This document shows positions 1 to 8,205 of a stretch of DNA of 64,000 nucleotides, piece after piece. The translations under genes and the position numbers were made by a program. The stretch covers positions 1-64,000 of the forward strand of contig CADCVR010000019.1 in assembly GCA_902806205.1 (NCBI GenBank), given 5' to 3'. Under the pieces are notes generated by a model. That model saw nothing but the letters and a program-made list of their open reading frames with translations, searched no databases and was not told the origin of the DNA. Every line of letters starts with the position of its first letter. The stretch's first letter is position 1. Source of the DNA: an uncultured Solirubrobacteraceae bacterium. Lineage in GTDB: Bacteria; Actinomycetota; Thermoleophilia; Solirubrobacterales; Solirubrobacteraceae.

Positions 1-393
1 GTCGCGGCGATGGCCCGCGCGCCGCCCTGGCTGTGCGGTGAAACAACCGTGCTCGTCCCGGTGCCGACCGCCCGGGTGCGCGCACGGTCGCGCGGCTTCG
101 ACCAGGCCTCCGTGCTGGCCGCGGGGCTGGCGGGGCGCGGCGTCGGAGAGGCGCACGAGTGCCTCGAGCGCGAGGGCCCCGCGACGCGGCAGCGCGGCGC
201 GGGACGGCGGGAGCGGCTCACGGCGGGGCGTATCGAGGTGCGGCTCCGCAGTGGCGCGGCGATCCCGCGCTCCTGCGTCCTCGTCGACGACGTGCACACG
301 ACGGGCGCGACGCTCGACGCCTGCGCGCGAGCGCTGAAGGCGCAGGGCACCGAACGTGTCGTGGCGCTCACCTACGCGCGGGCGCTGCGGTGA
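1..393 (+). CDS. ComF-family phosphoribosyltransferase-like protein (5' end outside window)
   Basis: The reading frame is open from base 1, so the N-terminus (normally including a zinc-finger region) is probably cut off by the window edge. The visible C-terminal half has the ComF/PRTase features: an RSRGFDQA segment and a PRPP-binding loop of the form VLVDDVHTTGAT followed by a helix. Family members act in competence or nucleotide salvage, but the substrate is usually unknown. Stop TGA at 391-393. The identification is safe at family level; the function in this organism is inferred only. Confidence 0.8.
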   Translation, partial: VAAMARAPPWLCGETTVLVPVPTARVRARSRGFDQASVLAAGLAGRGVGEAHECLEREGPATRQRGAGRRERLTAGRIEVRLRSGAAIPRSCVLVDDVHTTGATLDACARALKAQGTERVVALTYARALR

Positions 394-423
394 GCCCACG
401 TCGCCGGAGCGCGCCGACGCTGG

Positions 424-429
424 CATGAT
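424..429 (+). promoter_or_regulatory. Candidate -10 box for ctaG (leaderless arrangement)
   Basis: CATGAT lies 6 nt before the GTG start at 436, the same geometry as many other genes in this window. A transcript starting about 7 nt downstream would begin at the start codon, and no ribosome binding site is visible. Confidence 0.35.
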
Positions 430-435
430 CGGCCC

Positions 436-1254
436 GTGGCTCTCGCCGCTGCCGCCGACACCTCGTGGACGCTTGCTCCCGGCCCGATCGCCCTGATCGC
501 GATCCTCACGGGCCTCTACGGGCAGCGCTGGCGCACGGTACGCGGCCAGCCCGGCTCCCGGACGGCGAGCGTCGGGCGCCTGCTCGCGTTCCTCGGGGCG
601 ATGACGGTGCTCTTCGTCGCGCTGATCTCCCCGCTCGACCGCCTGGGGGAGCAGCTCTTCGCGATGCACATGGTCCAGCACGTGCTCGTCCTCGACCTCG
701 TTCCGATCGCGCTGATGCTCGCGCTGACCAAGACGCTGCTGCGGCCGGTCACGCGGCGCGTGGCGGTGCTCGAGCAGCGTGCCGGCGTGCTCGCGCACCC
801 GGCCTTCGCGGTGGTGCTCTACGTGGGCACGATGGCCTTCTGGCACATCCCGGCGATGTACGACCTCGCGCTCGAGAACCCCACCGTGCACGTCGTCGAG
901 CACATCACGTTCCTCAACGCGGGACTCCTCTACTGGTGGCACCTGCTGTCGCCGATCCGCGGGCGCATCTCGATCGGCCCGTTCGGGCCCGTGGTCTACA
1001 TGCTGGTGACCAAGCTCCTCGTCTCCTTCATCGGGATCGCCATCACCTTCGCCCCCGACGCGATCTACCCGTTCTACGCCGACGGGCCGCGCGTGTGGGG
1101 CCTCAGCGCCGGCGACGACCAGGCCGTCGCCGGCGCGATCATGGCGGTGGAGCAGTCCGTGGTGATGGGCGTCGCCCTGGCCTATCTCTTCGTGAAGGCG
1201 CTGGGAGAGAGTGAGAAGGAGGACGAGCGCGCCGAGCGCTACGGGCCCGCGTAG
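436..1254 (+). CDS. ctaG: Cytochrome c oxidase assembly protein, CtaG (caa3) family
   Basis: A 272-residue integral membrane protein that starts with GTG. Hydrophobic helices alternate with short loops through most of the length. The conserved histidines of the caa3-type CtaG family are visible (AMHMVQHVLV near residue 80, FWHIPAMYD near 135, VVEHITF near 155, and YWWHLL). The family helps deliver copper to the CuA/CuB centres of heme-copper oxidases at the cytoplasmic membrane. No oxidase genes lie next to it here, although a multicopper oxidase is found at 40 kb. The C-terminus ends in a charged cytoplasmic tail. Confidence 0.85.
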   Translation: MALAAAADTSWTLAPGPIALIAILTGLYGQRWRTVRGQPGSRTASVGRLLAFLGAMTVLFVALISPLDRLGEQLFAMHMVQHVLVLDLVPIALMLALTKTLLRPVTRRVAVLEQRAGVLAHPAFAVVLYVGTMAFWHIPAMYDLALENPTVHVVEHITFLNAGLLYWWHLLSPIRGRISIGPFGPVVYMLVTKLLVSFIGIAITFAPDAIYPFYADGPRVWGLSAGDDQAVAGAIMAVEQSVVMGVALAYLFVKALGESEKEDERAERYGPA

Positions 1255-1278
1255 AGCCTCCACGCCCGCGCCTTTGGG

Positions 1279-2691
1279 TTACGCGTCGCCGAGCACGGTA
1301 CCCGGAGCGAGTTCCAGACGCCCGGGGCCGGTGTGCTCGACACGGGCGACGCCGCGCACGACGATTCCCGCGCCGAAGCCGACGTCGCCGGCGACCTCGA
1401 GGCGCTCGCAGGCCAGCAGCGAGGGCGGGCCAGCGGGGAAGCGCTCCTCGAAGTCGTCGACCAGCTTGTGGTGCGACGGGTCGAGATCGACCACCGGCGG
1501 CCGGTCGTCGCGCTCGGGCGCCAGCTCGACACGGCTGTCCTCGGTGAGCACGAACGCGTCGGAGCGCACGGCGAGCAGGTCGTTGGTCGTCTTGACGGGC
1601 GCGTAGCGGCGGCGGGGCACGCGGATCGCCTGCGCTCCGTCCCAGACGTCGATCGCCGCGCCCATCGCCGTCTCGAGCTGAAGGACGGGCGCGGAATCCG
1701 GGTCCTTCGGATCGACGGTCTTGTGGTTGACCATCATCGGCAGGTCGAGCGCGCCGCCCTCGCGTTGCAGCGCGGCGTCGAGCGCCTTCAGGTCGACCCA
1801 CAGGTTGTTCGTGTTGAAGAAGCGATGCCGCTCGACGTCCTGGAAGCTCTCGACGTCCGCTTCGGGTGCCTGGGCGAGCTCGCGCAGCACGAACCCGCCA
1901 CCGCAGCGGCGCGCGAGGTGGCCGCCCTTGCGGTCGGCGGCCGAGCGGTCGGCAACCTCCATGAGAAACGGTGCGCGCTCCTCCACGAACCACATCAGGA
2001 GCGCCGGGTCGAGCACGGCCCCCAGGTTGTCGGCGTTGGAGACGAAGGCGTAGCGGTACCCCCGATCGAGGAGCGCCGCGAGCATCCCGGAGCCCACGAG
2101 CGACGCGTACACGTCACCGTGTCCGGGCGGAGCCCACTCGAGGTCGGGCTGGGCGGGGTGCGTGGCGGGCTCCAGGTCGTCGGCGCGCAGCTTGGGGACC
2201 TTGCCCTGGAGGAAGTCCAACTCGATGTCCTGCTCGGCGAGGCCGGGGTGCGCCGCGAGGGCCGCGAGTGAGGGCTCCTGCGTCGCGAAGGAGTGCATGA
2301 GCACGAGCGGCAGGCGTGCGCCCGTCTGCCCTCGCAGGCGGAGCACCTGGCGGGCGATGACGTCGAGGAAGGTGAGGCCCTCCTTGATCTCGAGCAGCGC
2401 CTTGGGCCCGCTGAGGCCCATGCTCGTCCCGAGCCCGCCGTTGAGCTTGACGACGACGGCCTGGTCGAGGGCCGCGGCGGCCGCGGCCGGATCGGGCGCC
2501 GGGAGATCCTCGGCGTCCGGGAGCTCTTCGACGGGTTGGATCTCGCTCTCGGCCAGGAGCCCCGCCTCGCCCGCGACGACGCGTTCGACCGCGCGCGAGA
2601 ACGCCCGCAGCGCAGCCTCGGCCGCACCGGCCTCACGGAGCTTGACGACGGCGGAGTGTTCCACGGCGGCGGGATCGTCGGTGGTCGACAC
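1279..2691 (-). CDS. UTP--glucose-1-phosphate uridylyltransferase, UDPGP (UGP2) family
   Basis: About 470 residues of the eukaryote-like UGP2 family rather than the GalU family. The nucleotide-binding signature KLNGGLGTSMG and the following SGPKALLEIK lie near residue 82, with NADNLGA and FNTNNLWVDL further on. The enzyme makes UDP-glucose from UTP and glucose-1-P, feeding the UDP-glucose dehydrogenase at 8205-9524. A GTG at 2691 is preferred because a TAGGGT hexamer (2699-2704) sits 7 nt upstream; an alternative GTG lies at 2700 and overlaps that box. The C-terminus carries the expected beta-helix-like tail. Confidence 0.88.
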   Translation of the reverse strand: MSTTDDPAAVEHSAVVKLREAGAAEAALRAFSRAVERVVAGEAGLLAESEIQPVEELPDAEDLPAPDPAAAAAALDQAVVVKLNGGLGTSMGLSGPKALLEIKEGLTFLDVIARQVLRLRGQTGARLPLVLMHSFATQEPSLAALAAHPGLAEQDIELDFLQGKVPKLRADDLEPATHPAQPDLEWAPPGHGDVYASLVGSGMLAALLDRGYRYAFVSNADNLGAVLDPALLMWFVEERAPFLMEVADRSAADRKGGHLARRCGGGFVLRELAQAPEADVESFQDVERHRFFNTNNLWVDLKALDAALQREGGALDLPMMVNHKTVDPKDPDSAPVLQLETAMGAAIDVWDGAQAIRVPRRRYAPVKTTNDLLAVRSDAFVLTEDSRVELAPERDDRPPVVDLDPSHHKLVDDFEERFPAGPPSLLACERLEVAGDVGFGAGIVVRGVARVEHTGPGRLELAPGTVLGDA

Positions 2692-2761
2692 TGGCGGCAC
2701 CCTACCCGGCGACCGCGCGCCACCCGGGCTCAGAGGACGTGACGCAGAGCCGTCAAGGCCG

Positions 2762-4027
2762 TCAGCCCGCGCCCGTCCAGTCGCGACCGTAGGCCTTCTG
2801 CTCTGCGCTCGGCTCGTCGATCCGCACCCCGAGCGACGCGAGCTTCAGCCGCGCGACCTCGCGGTCGATCGCCTCGGGCACCGCGTGGACCCCGATGCCG
2901 AGCTGCGGGCCGGTCGTCGCGGCGCGCACGAGGTGCTCGGCGGCCAGCGCCTGGTTGGCGAAGCTCATGTCCATCACCGCGGCCGGATGGCCCTGACCCG
3001 CGGCGAGGTTGACGACGCGACCCGAGGCCAGGAGATGCAGTCGCCGGCCGTCCCCGAGGCGGTGCTCCTCGACGAGCGGCAGCGCCTGGCGCACCCCGCC
3101 GGTCGCGACCGCACGCAGCGCCGCGAGGTCGATCTCCACGTCGAAGTGCCCCGCGTTGGCGAGCACCGCGCCGTCGGGCATCCGCGCGAAGTGCTCCTCG
3201 CCGAGCACGCCGCGCGAGCCCGTGACGGTGACGAACACCTGCCCGCGCGCCGCGGCCTCCAGCGCGGGCATGACTTGGAAGCCCTCCATCCGCGCCTCGA
3301 GCGCGCGCATCGGGTCGATCTCGCAGACGACGACCTGCGCTCCGGCGCCCCGGGCCCGCAGCGCGACACCCTTGCCGGTCCAGCCGTAGCCCAGGACGAC
3401 GACGGTGCGCCCCGCGAGCAGGAGGTTCGTGGCACGCAGGATGCCGTCCCAGGTCGACTGCCCGGTGCCGTAATGGTCGTTGAACAGGCGCTCGGTGCGC
3501 GCTTCGTTGACCGCCACCACCGGGCATGCGAGGCGGCCCTCGGCTTCGAGCGCGCGCAGTCGCAGAAGCCCGGTGGTCGTCTCCTCGGTGCCCCCCATCA
3601 ACCCTTCGACGACCTCGCCACCGACCGCGTGGGCGACCCCGAGCAGGTCCGCCCCGTCGTCGAGGGTGATCTGCGGACGGCCGGCGACGAGCGTCGCGAC
3701 GTGCGCCGCGTAGGCGGACTCGTCCTCGCCGCGAGCAGCCAGGACGCGGACTCCCTCGTCGAGCGCGAGCGCCGCCACCACCTCGTCCTGGGTGGAGAGC
3801 GGGTTCGCGGCGCAGAGGGCGACGCGCGCCCCGCCGGCCACGAGGGCACCCACCAGGCACGCGGTCTCCGCGGTGACGTGCAGGCACGCCGCCACGGAGA
3901 TCCCGTCGAGCGGGCGCTCCTCGACGAAGCGCGTCCGCAGCGACCGCAGGACCGGCATCTGGGCGTCGACCCAGGCGATCCGGTCGGCTCCCGCGCCGGC
4001 GAGCGCGGCGTCCGCAGCGGTGCTCAT
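2762..4027 (-). CDS. Adenosylhomocysteinase paralogue with altered catalytic residues
   Basis: 421 residues, homologous to adenosylhomocysteinase but of the shorter type (archaeal/Thermotoga-like, with GTGQSTWDG) that lacks the insert seen in its neighbour. The NAD-binding GYGWTGKG, EETTTG, and the His (residue 50) and Asp (about 123-124) positions are kept. In the segment that normally reads TKxxFDN, this protein reads TERLFND: the catalytic Lys is Glu179 and the catalytic Asp is Asn183. It may therefore catalyse a different reaction or act as a non-catalytic partner. It lies about 30 nt downstream of the canonical gene on the same strand, so co-transcription is likely. Confidence 0.8.
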   Translation of the reverse strand: MSTAADAALAGAGADRIAWVDAQMPVLRSLRTRFVEERPLDGISVAACLHVTAETACLVGALVAGGARVALCAANPLSTQDEVVAALALDEGVRVLAARGEDESAYAAHVATLVAGRPQITLDDGADLLGVAHAVGGEVVEGLMGGTEETTTGLLRLRALEAEGRLACPVVAVNEARTERLFNDHYGTGQSTWDGILRATNLLLAGRTVVVLGYGWTGKGVALRARGAGAQVVVCEIDPMRALEARMEGFQVMPALEAAARGQVFVTVTGSRGVLGEEHFARMPDGAVLANAGHFDVEIDLAALRAVATGGVRQALPLVEEHRLGDGRRLHLLASGRVVNLAAGQGHPAAVMDMSFANQALAAEHLVRAATTGPQLGIGVHAVPEAIDREVARLKLASLGVRIDEPSAEQKAYGRDWTGAG

Positions 4028-4058
4028 CGCGGACGCCGCCCCGGCGATCGCCTGAACC

Positions 4059-5516
4059 TCAGTAGCGGTAGTGATCGCTCTTGTACGGGCCCTCGACCGG
4101 GACGCCGATGTAGGCGGCCTGCTCGGAGCTGATCGGGGTGAGCTTCACGCCGAGCGCGTCGAGGTGCAGGCGGGCGACCTTCTCGTCGAGGTGCTTCGGA
4201 AGCACGTAGACCTGCTTGTCGTAGTCCTCGGTCTTCCCGAACAGCTCGATCTGGGCGATCGTCTGGTTCGTGAAGGACGAGGACATGACGAACGACGGGT
4301 GGCCCGTCGCGTTGCCGAGGTTCATCAGGCGACCCTCGGAGAGCAGGATGATGGAGTGGCCGTCGGAGAACTTCCACTCGTCGACCTGTGGCTTGATGTT
4401 GATGCGCTGGATGCCCTCGGTGCGGGCCAGGCCCGCGACGTCGATCTCGTTGTCGAAGTGGCCGATGTTGGCCACGACGGCGTTGTGCTTCATCCGCGCC
4501 AGGTCGGAGGCCATGAGGATGTCCTTGTTGCCCGTCGCCGTGATGAAGATGTCGGCGGTCTCGACGACCTCCTCCAGCGTCGTGACCTGGAAGCCCTCCA
4601 TCGCGGCCTGCAGCGCGCAGATCGGGTCGATCTCGGTGACGACGACGCGCGCGCCCTGCCCCTTGAGCGATGCGGCGCAGCCCTTGCCGACGTCCCCGTA
4701 TCCGAAGACCACGCAGACCTTGCCGGCGATCATGACGTCGACGGCGCGGTTGAGGCCGTCGACGAGCGAGTGACGGCAGCCGTAGAGGTTGTCGAACTTC
4801 GACTTCGTGACGGAGTCGTTGACGTTGATCGCCGGGAACAGCAGCTTGCCGTCGCGGGCCATCTCGTAGAGGCGCATGACGCCCGTGGTGGTCTCCTCGG
4901 TGACGCCCTGGATGCCGTTGGCGATCTGGGTCCAGCGGTTGGGGTCCTCCTCGAGGGAGTCCGCCAGCAGCCGCAGGAAGACCTCGAACTCCTCCGAGCC
5001 CCCCGTCGACGGGTCCGGCACCTCGCCGGCCGCCTCGAACTCGAGGCCCTTGTGGACGAGCATGGTCGAGTCGCCGCCGTCGTCGAGGATCATGTTGGGG
5101 CCGCCCGTGGGGCTGTCGGGCCACATCAGGGCCTGCTTGGTGCACCACCAGTACTCCTCGAGCGTCTCGCCCTTCCAGGCGTAGACGGGGATGCCCTGCG
5201 GATCCTCGGGCGTGCCGTCCGGGCCGACGGCGACCGCGGCGGCCGCGTGGTCCTGCGTCGAGAAGATGTTGCACGAGACCCAGCGGACCTCGGCTCCGAG
5301 CGCGGTGAGCGTCTCGATGAGCACCGCGGTCTGGATCGTCATGTGCAGCGAGCCCATGATGCGCGCCCCCTTGAGCGGCCGGCTCGCGCCGAACTCCTCG
5401 CGCAGCGACATCAGGCCGGGCATCTCGACCTCGGCGAGCTGGATCTCCTTGCGGCCGAAGGCCGCCAGCGAGAGGTCGGCGACCTTGAAGTCCTGGGCGG
5501 GGGAGGCGGTGGTCAT
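4059..5516 (-). CDS. ahcY: Adenosylhomocysteinase (S-adenosyl-L-homocysteine hydrolase)
   Basis: 485 residues, a full-length canonical enzyme that hydrolyses S-adenosylhomocysteine to adenosine and homocysteine in the methyl cycle. Visible features are [15 protein letters not shown], the catalytic TKSKFDN segment, NAD-binding [16 protein letters not shown], and the C-terminal KSDHYRY that closes the active site of the neighbouring subunit. It has the insert after the DDGGD motif that is typical of bacterial and eukaryotic enzymes. The ATG at 5516 overlaps the TGA of the upstream MerR gene (ATGA), so the two genes are translationally coupled. Confidence 0.95.
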   Translation of the reverse strand: MTTASPAQDFKVADLSLAAFGRKEIQLAEVEMPGLMSLREEFGASRPLKGARIMGSLHMTIQTAVLIETLTALGAEVRWVSCNIFSTQDHAAAAVAVGPDGTPEDPQGIPVYAWKGETLEEYWWCTKQALMWPDSPTGGPNMILDDGGDSTMLVHKGLEFEAAGEVPDPSTGGSEEFEVFLRLLADSLEEDPNRWTQIANGIQGVTEETTTGVMRLYEMARDGKLLFPAINVNDSVTKSKFDNLYGCRHSLVDGLNRAVDVMIAGKVCVVFGYGDVGKGCAASLKGQGARVVVTEIDPICALQAAMEGFQVTTLEEVVETADIFITATGNKDILMASDLARMKHNAVVANIGHFDNEIDVAGLARTEGIQRINIKPQVDEWKFSDGHSIILLSEGRLMNLGNATGHPSFVMSSSFTNQTIAQIELFGKTEDYDKQVYVLPKHLDEKVARLHLDALGVKLTPISSEQAAYIGVPVEGPYKSDHYRY

Positions 5517-5902
5517 CGTGTGGTGGTCTCCATGAGTTCGGTGGCGTGCCGCGCGGCCGCGGCCAGAAGCTTCTGGTGCTTGTCCTGCTCCCACAGCAGC
5601 CAGTCGGCGGCCGGGACGTCGGCGGGGCGGGCCGGCTCGGTGGCGAACCAGCCCTGGAGGGCGGCGCTGAGCTCCTCGTCGCGACGGAGCCGCAGCGCGA
5701 AGCCGACTTCGGTGATGCTCACGGCGTGTGCGTCGAGCAGCTCGCGGAGGGTTCGCAGGCGCTGGAGCTCCCCGGGACCGTAGAGGCGGTAGCCCGCGGC
5801 GGAGCGTCTGGGCTCGATCAGCCCGGCCTCCTCGACGTAGCGGAGCATGCGAGCCGACCACCCGGTCGTGCTCGCCGCCTCGTGAATGGTCAGCGCGTCC
5901 AT
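5513..5902 (-). CDS. MerR-family transcriptional regulator
   Basis: 129 residues. The N-terminal winged helix has the MerR hallmarks ([25 protein letters not shown], with YRLYG in the wing), followed by a dimerisation helix and a short C-terminal region rich in Trp and Ala without an obvious metal-binding cysteine pattern. It is fused by a 4-nt overlap to the adenosylhomocysteinase gene, so it may report on a methyl-cycle metabolite. A dyad with MerR-operator geometry (5910-5933) covers its probable promoter, suggesting autoregulation. The ligand is unknown. Confidence 0.85.
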   Translation of the reverse strand: MDALTIHEAASTTGWSARMLRYVEEAGLIEPRRSAAGYRLYGPGELQRLRTLRELLDAHAVSITEVGFALRLRRDEELSAALQGWFATEPARPADVPAADWLLWEQDKHQKLLAAAARHATELMETTTR

Positions 5903-5909
5903 CCGCTCG

Positions 5910-5933
5910 ACCTTACCACGGAGGTGTCAAGGT
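5910..5933 (-). promoter_or_regulatory. MerR-type dyad operator / promoter of the merR-ahcY operon
   Basis: An imperfect palindrome with 10-nt arms (8 of 10 paired, ACCTT...AAGGT at the ends) around a 4-nt spacer. On the minus strand its distal arm supplies TAAGGT, 7 nt before the ATG at 5902. An operator overlapping the -10 region is the usual MerR arrangement. The assignment as its own operator is inference. Confidence 0.45.
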
Positions 5934-5960
5934 TCTGCGGCGCCGGCGCTCAGGTGCGAG

Positions 5961-7031
5961 TCAACCGGCGAGCTCGGCCTTCAGGCGGTCCACGTCGCTG
6001 CGCCCGGCGGGGTCGACGCCGCGGAGCACCGCCAGGTACAAGGAGAGCAGATCACCCGCGAGGACGAGCGAGAGCGCGCGTTCGACGGCGGTGGTGCCGC
6101 GCGAGGCGATGACGTGGGTGCTCGTCCCGTGGGCGCCCATGAGGCTCCGCGTCAGCGCGATGCGCGACTGCACCCGCGGGTGGGTGTCCGGGTCGTCGAG
6201 GAAGACGGTGGAGAAGCGCCCGAGCGGCTCGGCGCCCTGCCAGCCCGCGAGCTCGTAGTGGTCGGAGTCCGGGAGCTCGGAAGCCCACGCCGGGATGCGC
6301 GCCTGACGGTTCAGCTGTGCCGTCCACCGGTGGGCGATGGCCGCGGTCAGGCCGGCGCCGGCGATGTTCGGGATCGTGCCTTCGAGCTCGCGCGCCAGGC
6401 CCTTGAGCAGTCCGTCCTCGGGTCCTTCCGGGCCCCATTCGATGACGAGCTCCTCGAGGTGCTCGGCGGCGACGTCCAGCTCGGAGGTCAGGTGCGGCCC
6501 GGCGCCGCAGGCCGCGGCGGTCTCCAGCGCGGCGACGACCATGTACCCGGCGGCGGTCGCGGGGCGCAGTCCGCCGGCGATGGGGATGACCGGCACGCCC
6601 TCCGCGCGGGCCTGCTCGGCCAGGGTCCCGCCCGTCGTCACGACGACGCGGCGGGCGCCGAGCGCCCCGGCCGCCTCGAAGCAGGCGAGCGTCTCCTCGG
6701 TCTCCCCGGAGTAGGACGCGCACAGGACGGTCGTGTCCGGGGTCGTCCACGGGGGCAGCCCGTAGGCGCGGGCCGGGAGGATCGGGCGCGACGCGTGGTC
6801 CCCGAGCGCAGCCGAGGCGAGGGTGCCGCCGATCGCGCTGGCGCCCATCCCGGCGACGACGAGGCCGCCCGGCGAGTCCCAGGTACCCAGCGCCGCGGAG
6901 TCGGTCTTCCACAGCGCGTCGCGCAGGTGCTCCGGCAGGGCCAGGATGTCGGTCAGCTGGTCGGTCGGATCGGTCGCCGCGATGCTCTCGCGGTCGAGGA
7001 CGCCCTGCGTCAGCCCCTCGCTCGTGCTCAT
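5961..7031 (-). CDS. Bifunctional phosphoglucose/phosphomannose isomerase (SIS domain)
   Basis: About 356 residues with two SIS-type sugar-isomerase halves. The N-terminal half shows GLVVAGMGASAIGG and a phosphate-binding SYSGETEET; the C-terminal half contains HRWTAQLN and SDHYELAGW. Enzymes of this type interconvert glucose-6-P/mannose-6-P and fructose-6-P. The ATG at 7031 is chosen because homology begins there and an in-frame extension upstream is compositionally foreign. The gene is followed across 58 nt by the nucleotidyltransferase gene, so together they can supply activated mannose or glucose for envelope glycans. Confidence 0.85.
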   Translation of the reverse strand: MSTSEGLTQGVLDRESIAATDPTDQLTDILALPEHLRDALWKTDSAALGTWDSPGGLVVAGMGASAIGGTLASAALGDHASRPILPARAYGLPPWTTPDTTVLCASYSGETEETLACFEAAGALGARRVVVTTGGTLAEQARAEGVPVIPIAGGLRPATAAGYMVVAALETAAACGAGPHLTSELDVAAEHLEELVIEWGPEGPEDGLLKGLARELEGTIPNIAGAGLTAAIAHRWTAQLNRQARIPAWASELPDSDHYELAGWQGAEPLGRFSTVFLDDPDTHPRVQSRIALTRSLMGAHGTSTHVIASRGTTAVERALSLVLAGDLLSLYLAVLRGVDPAGRSDVDRLKAELAG

Positions 7032-7089
7032 GGGCCGGAAGTGTGTCAGGCGCGGGAAACCGAAGCGACGCGTCCAGTCCCGCACAGCT

Positions 7090-8205
7090 TCAGAACCGCA
7101 CCGCACCGCCGCCGAGCTTGGTGCCCGGGAAGACCTTGATGCCGTGATCGAGCTTGCAGTCGGCGCCGACGTCGACGCCCTCGCCGAGCACGGCCCGGCC
7201 CTGCACGATCGTGCGCTCGCCCACGGCGACCCTCGGGGCGAGGATCGCGTCGGCGACGTGGGCGCCTGTCGCGATCGACGAGCCGTCGAGCACCACGGAG
7301 CGCTCGACGACCGCGCCGTCGGCCACCGTGACGCCGCGGCCGAGCACCGTCGGTCCGACGACGCGTGCGCCGGCGGCGACCGCGGCGCCCTCCTCGACGA
7401 GAACCGCGCCCGTGATCCGCGCTCCCTCGGCAACCGTCCCGGAAGCGAGGAACTGATGCTCGCGGTCGAGTCGCTCGCCCACTGCGGTCCGGACGTTGCC
7501 GAGCAGGATGTCCGCCGTGCCCTGCAGATAGCGGTCAGGAGTCCCGATGTCCATCCAGTAGGCCCCACGCGCGGCGCAGCCGTAGAGGCCCTCGCCGACC
7601 AGCCCGGGCCACACCTGCGTCTCGATGGAGACGTTGACTCCCGGCTCGATGCGGTCGAGCACGGAGCGCTCGAGCACGTAGATGCCCGCGGAGATGAGGT
7701 ACTCGTCGATGCCCTCGAGCTGGTCGGCAGCGGGCTTCTCCAGGAAGCCCGTGACCTCACCGTCCTCGTGCGTGAGGACCAGGCCGTAGGCGCTGGGATC
7801 GGCCACGGGGACGAGCCCCAGGGTCCCGGTCGCGCCCGTGCGCTGGTGCTGGGCGATCTGCGCCCCGACGTCGATATCGGTGAGCACGTCGCCGTTGAGC
7901 ATGAGGAAGCGGTCCTCGAGGAGCTCCTCGGCGTACTTCAGCGCCCCCGCGGTGCCGCGCGGCTCGGGCTCCTCGACGAAGCGCAGGCGCACGCCGAAGT
8001 GCGAGCCGTCGCCGAGGACCGCCTCGACCTTCGGGGCCAGGAACCCGCAGGACATGATGACGTCCTCCACGCCGTGGCCGGCGAGCCACTCGAGCATGAA
8101 GCCCATGAACGGCCGGTCGACGAAGGTGACGATCGGCTTCGGCGTCCCGCTCGTGAGCGGACGCAGCCGCGTCCCCTCACCGCCGACGAGGATCACCGCC
8201 TGCAC
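7090..8205 (-). CDS. Sugar-1-phosphate nucleotidyltransferase (mannose-1-P guanylyltransferase-like)
   Basis: 371 residues. The N-terminal Rossmann domain has the signature VGGEGTRLRPLTSGTPKP, then LNGDVLTDID and EKP, as in GDP-mannose or glucose-1-P nucleotidyltransferases. The C-terminal third is a left-handed beta-helix of hexapeptide repeats (V/I-x-x-G-A patterns, about residues 250-360). The GTG start overlaps the TAG of the upstream UDP-glucose dehydrogenase gene by one base. With the adjacent PGI/PMI it probably makes an NDP-hexose; which nucleotide and sugar cannot be read from sequence alone. Confidence 0.83.
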   Translation of the reverse strand: MQAVILVGGEGTRLRPLTSGTPKPIVTFVDRPFMGFMLEWLAGHGVEDVIMSCGFLAPKVEAVLGDGSHFGVRLRFVEEPEPRGTAGALKYAEELLEDRFLMLNGDVLTDIDVGAQIAQHQRTGATGTLGLVPVADPSAYGLVLTHEDGEVTGFLEKPAADQLEGIDEYLISAGIYVLERSVLDRIEPGVNVSIETQVWPGLVGEGLYGCAARGAYWMDIGTPDRYLQGTADILLGNVRTAVGERLDREHQFLASGTVAEGARITGAVLVEEGAAVAAGARVVGPTVLGRGVTVADGAVVERSVVLDGSSIATGAHVADAILAPRVAVGERTIVQGRAVLGEGVDVGADCKLDHGIKVFPGTKLGGGAVRF

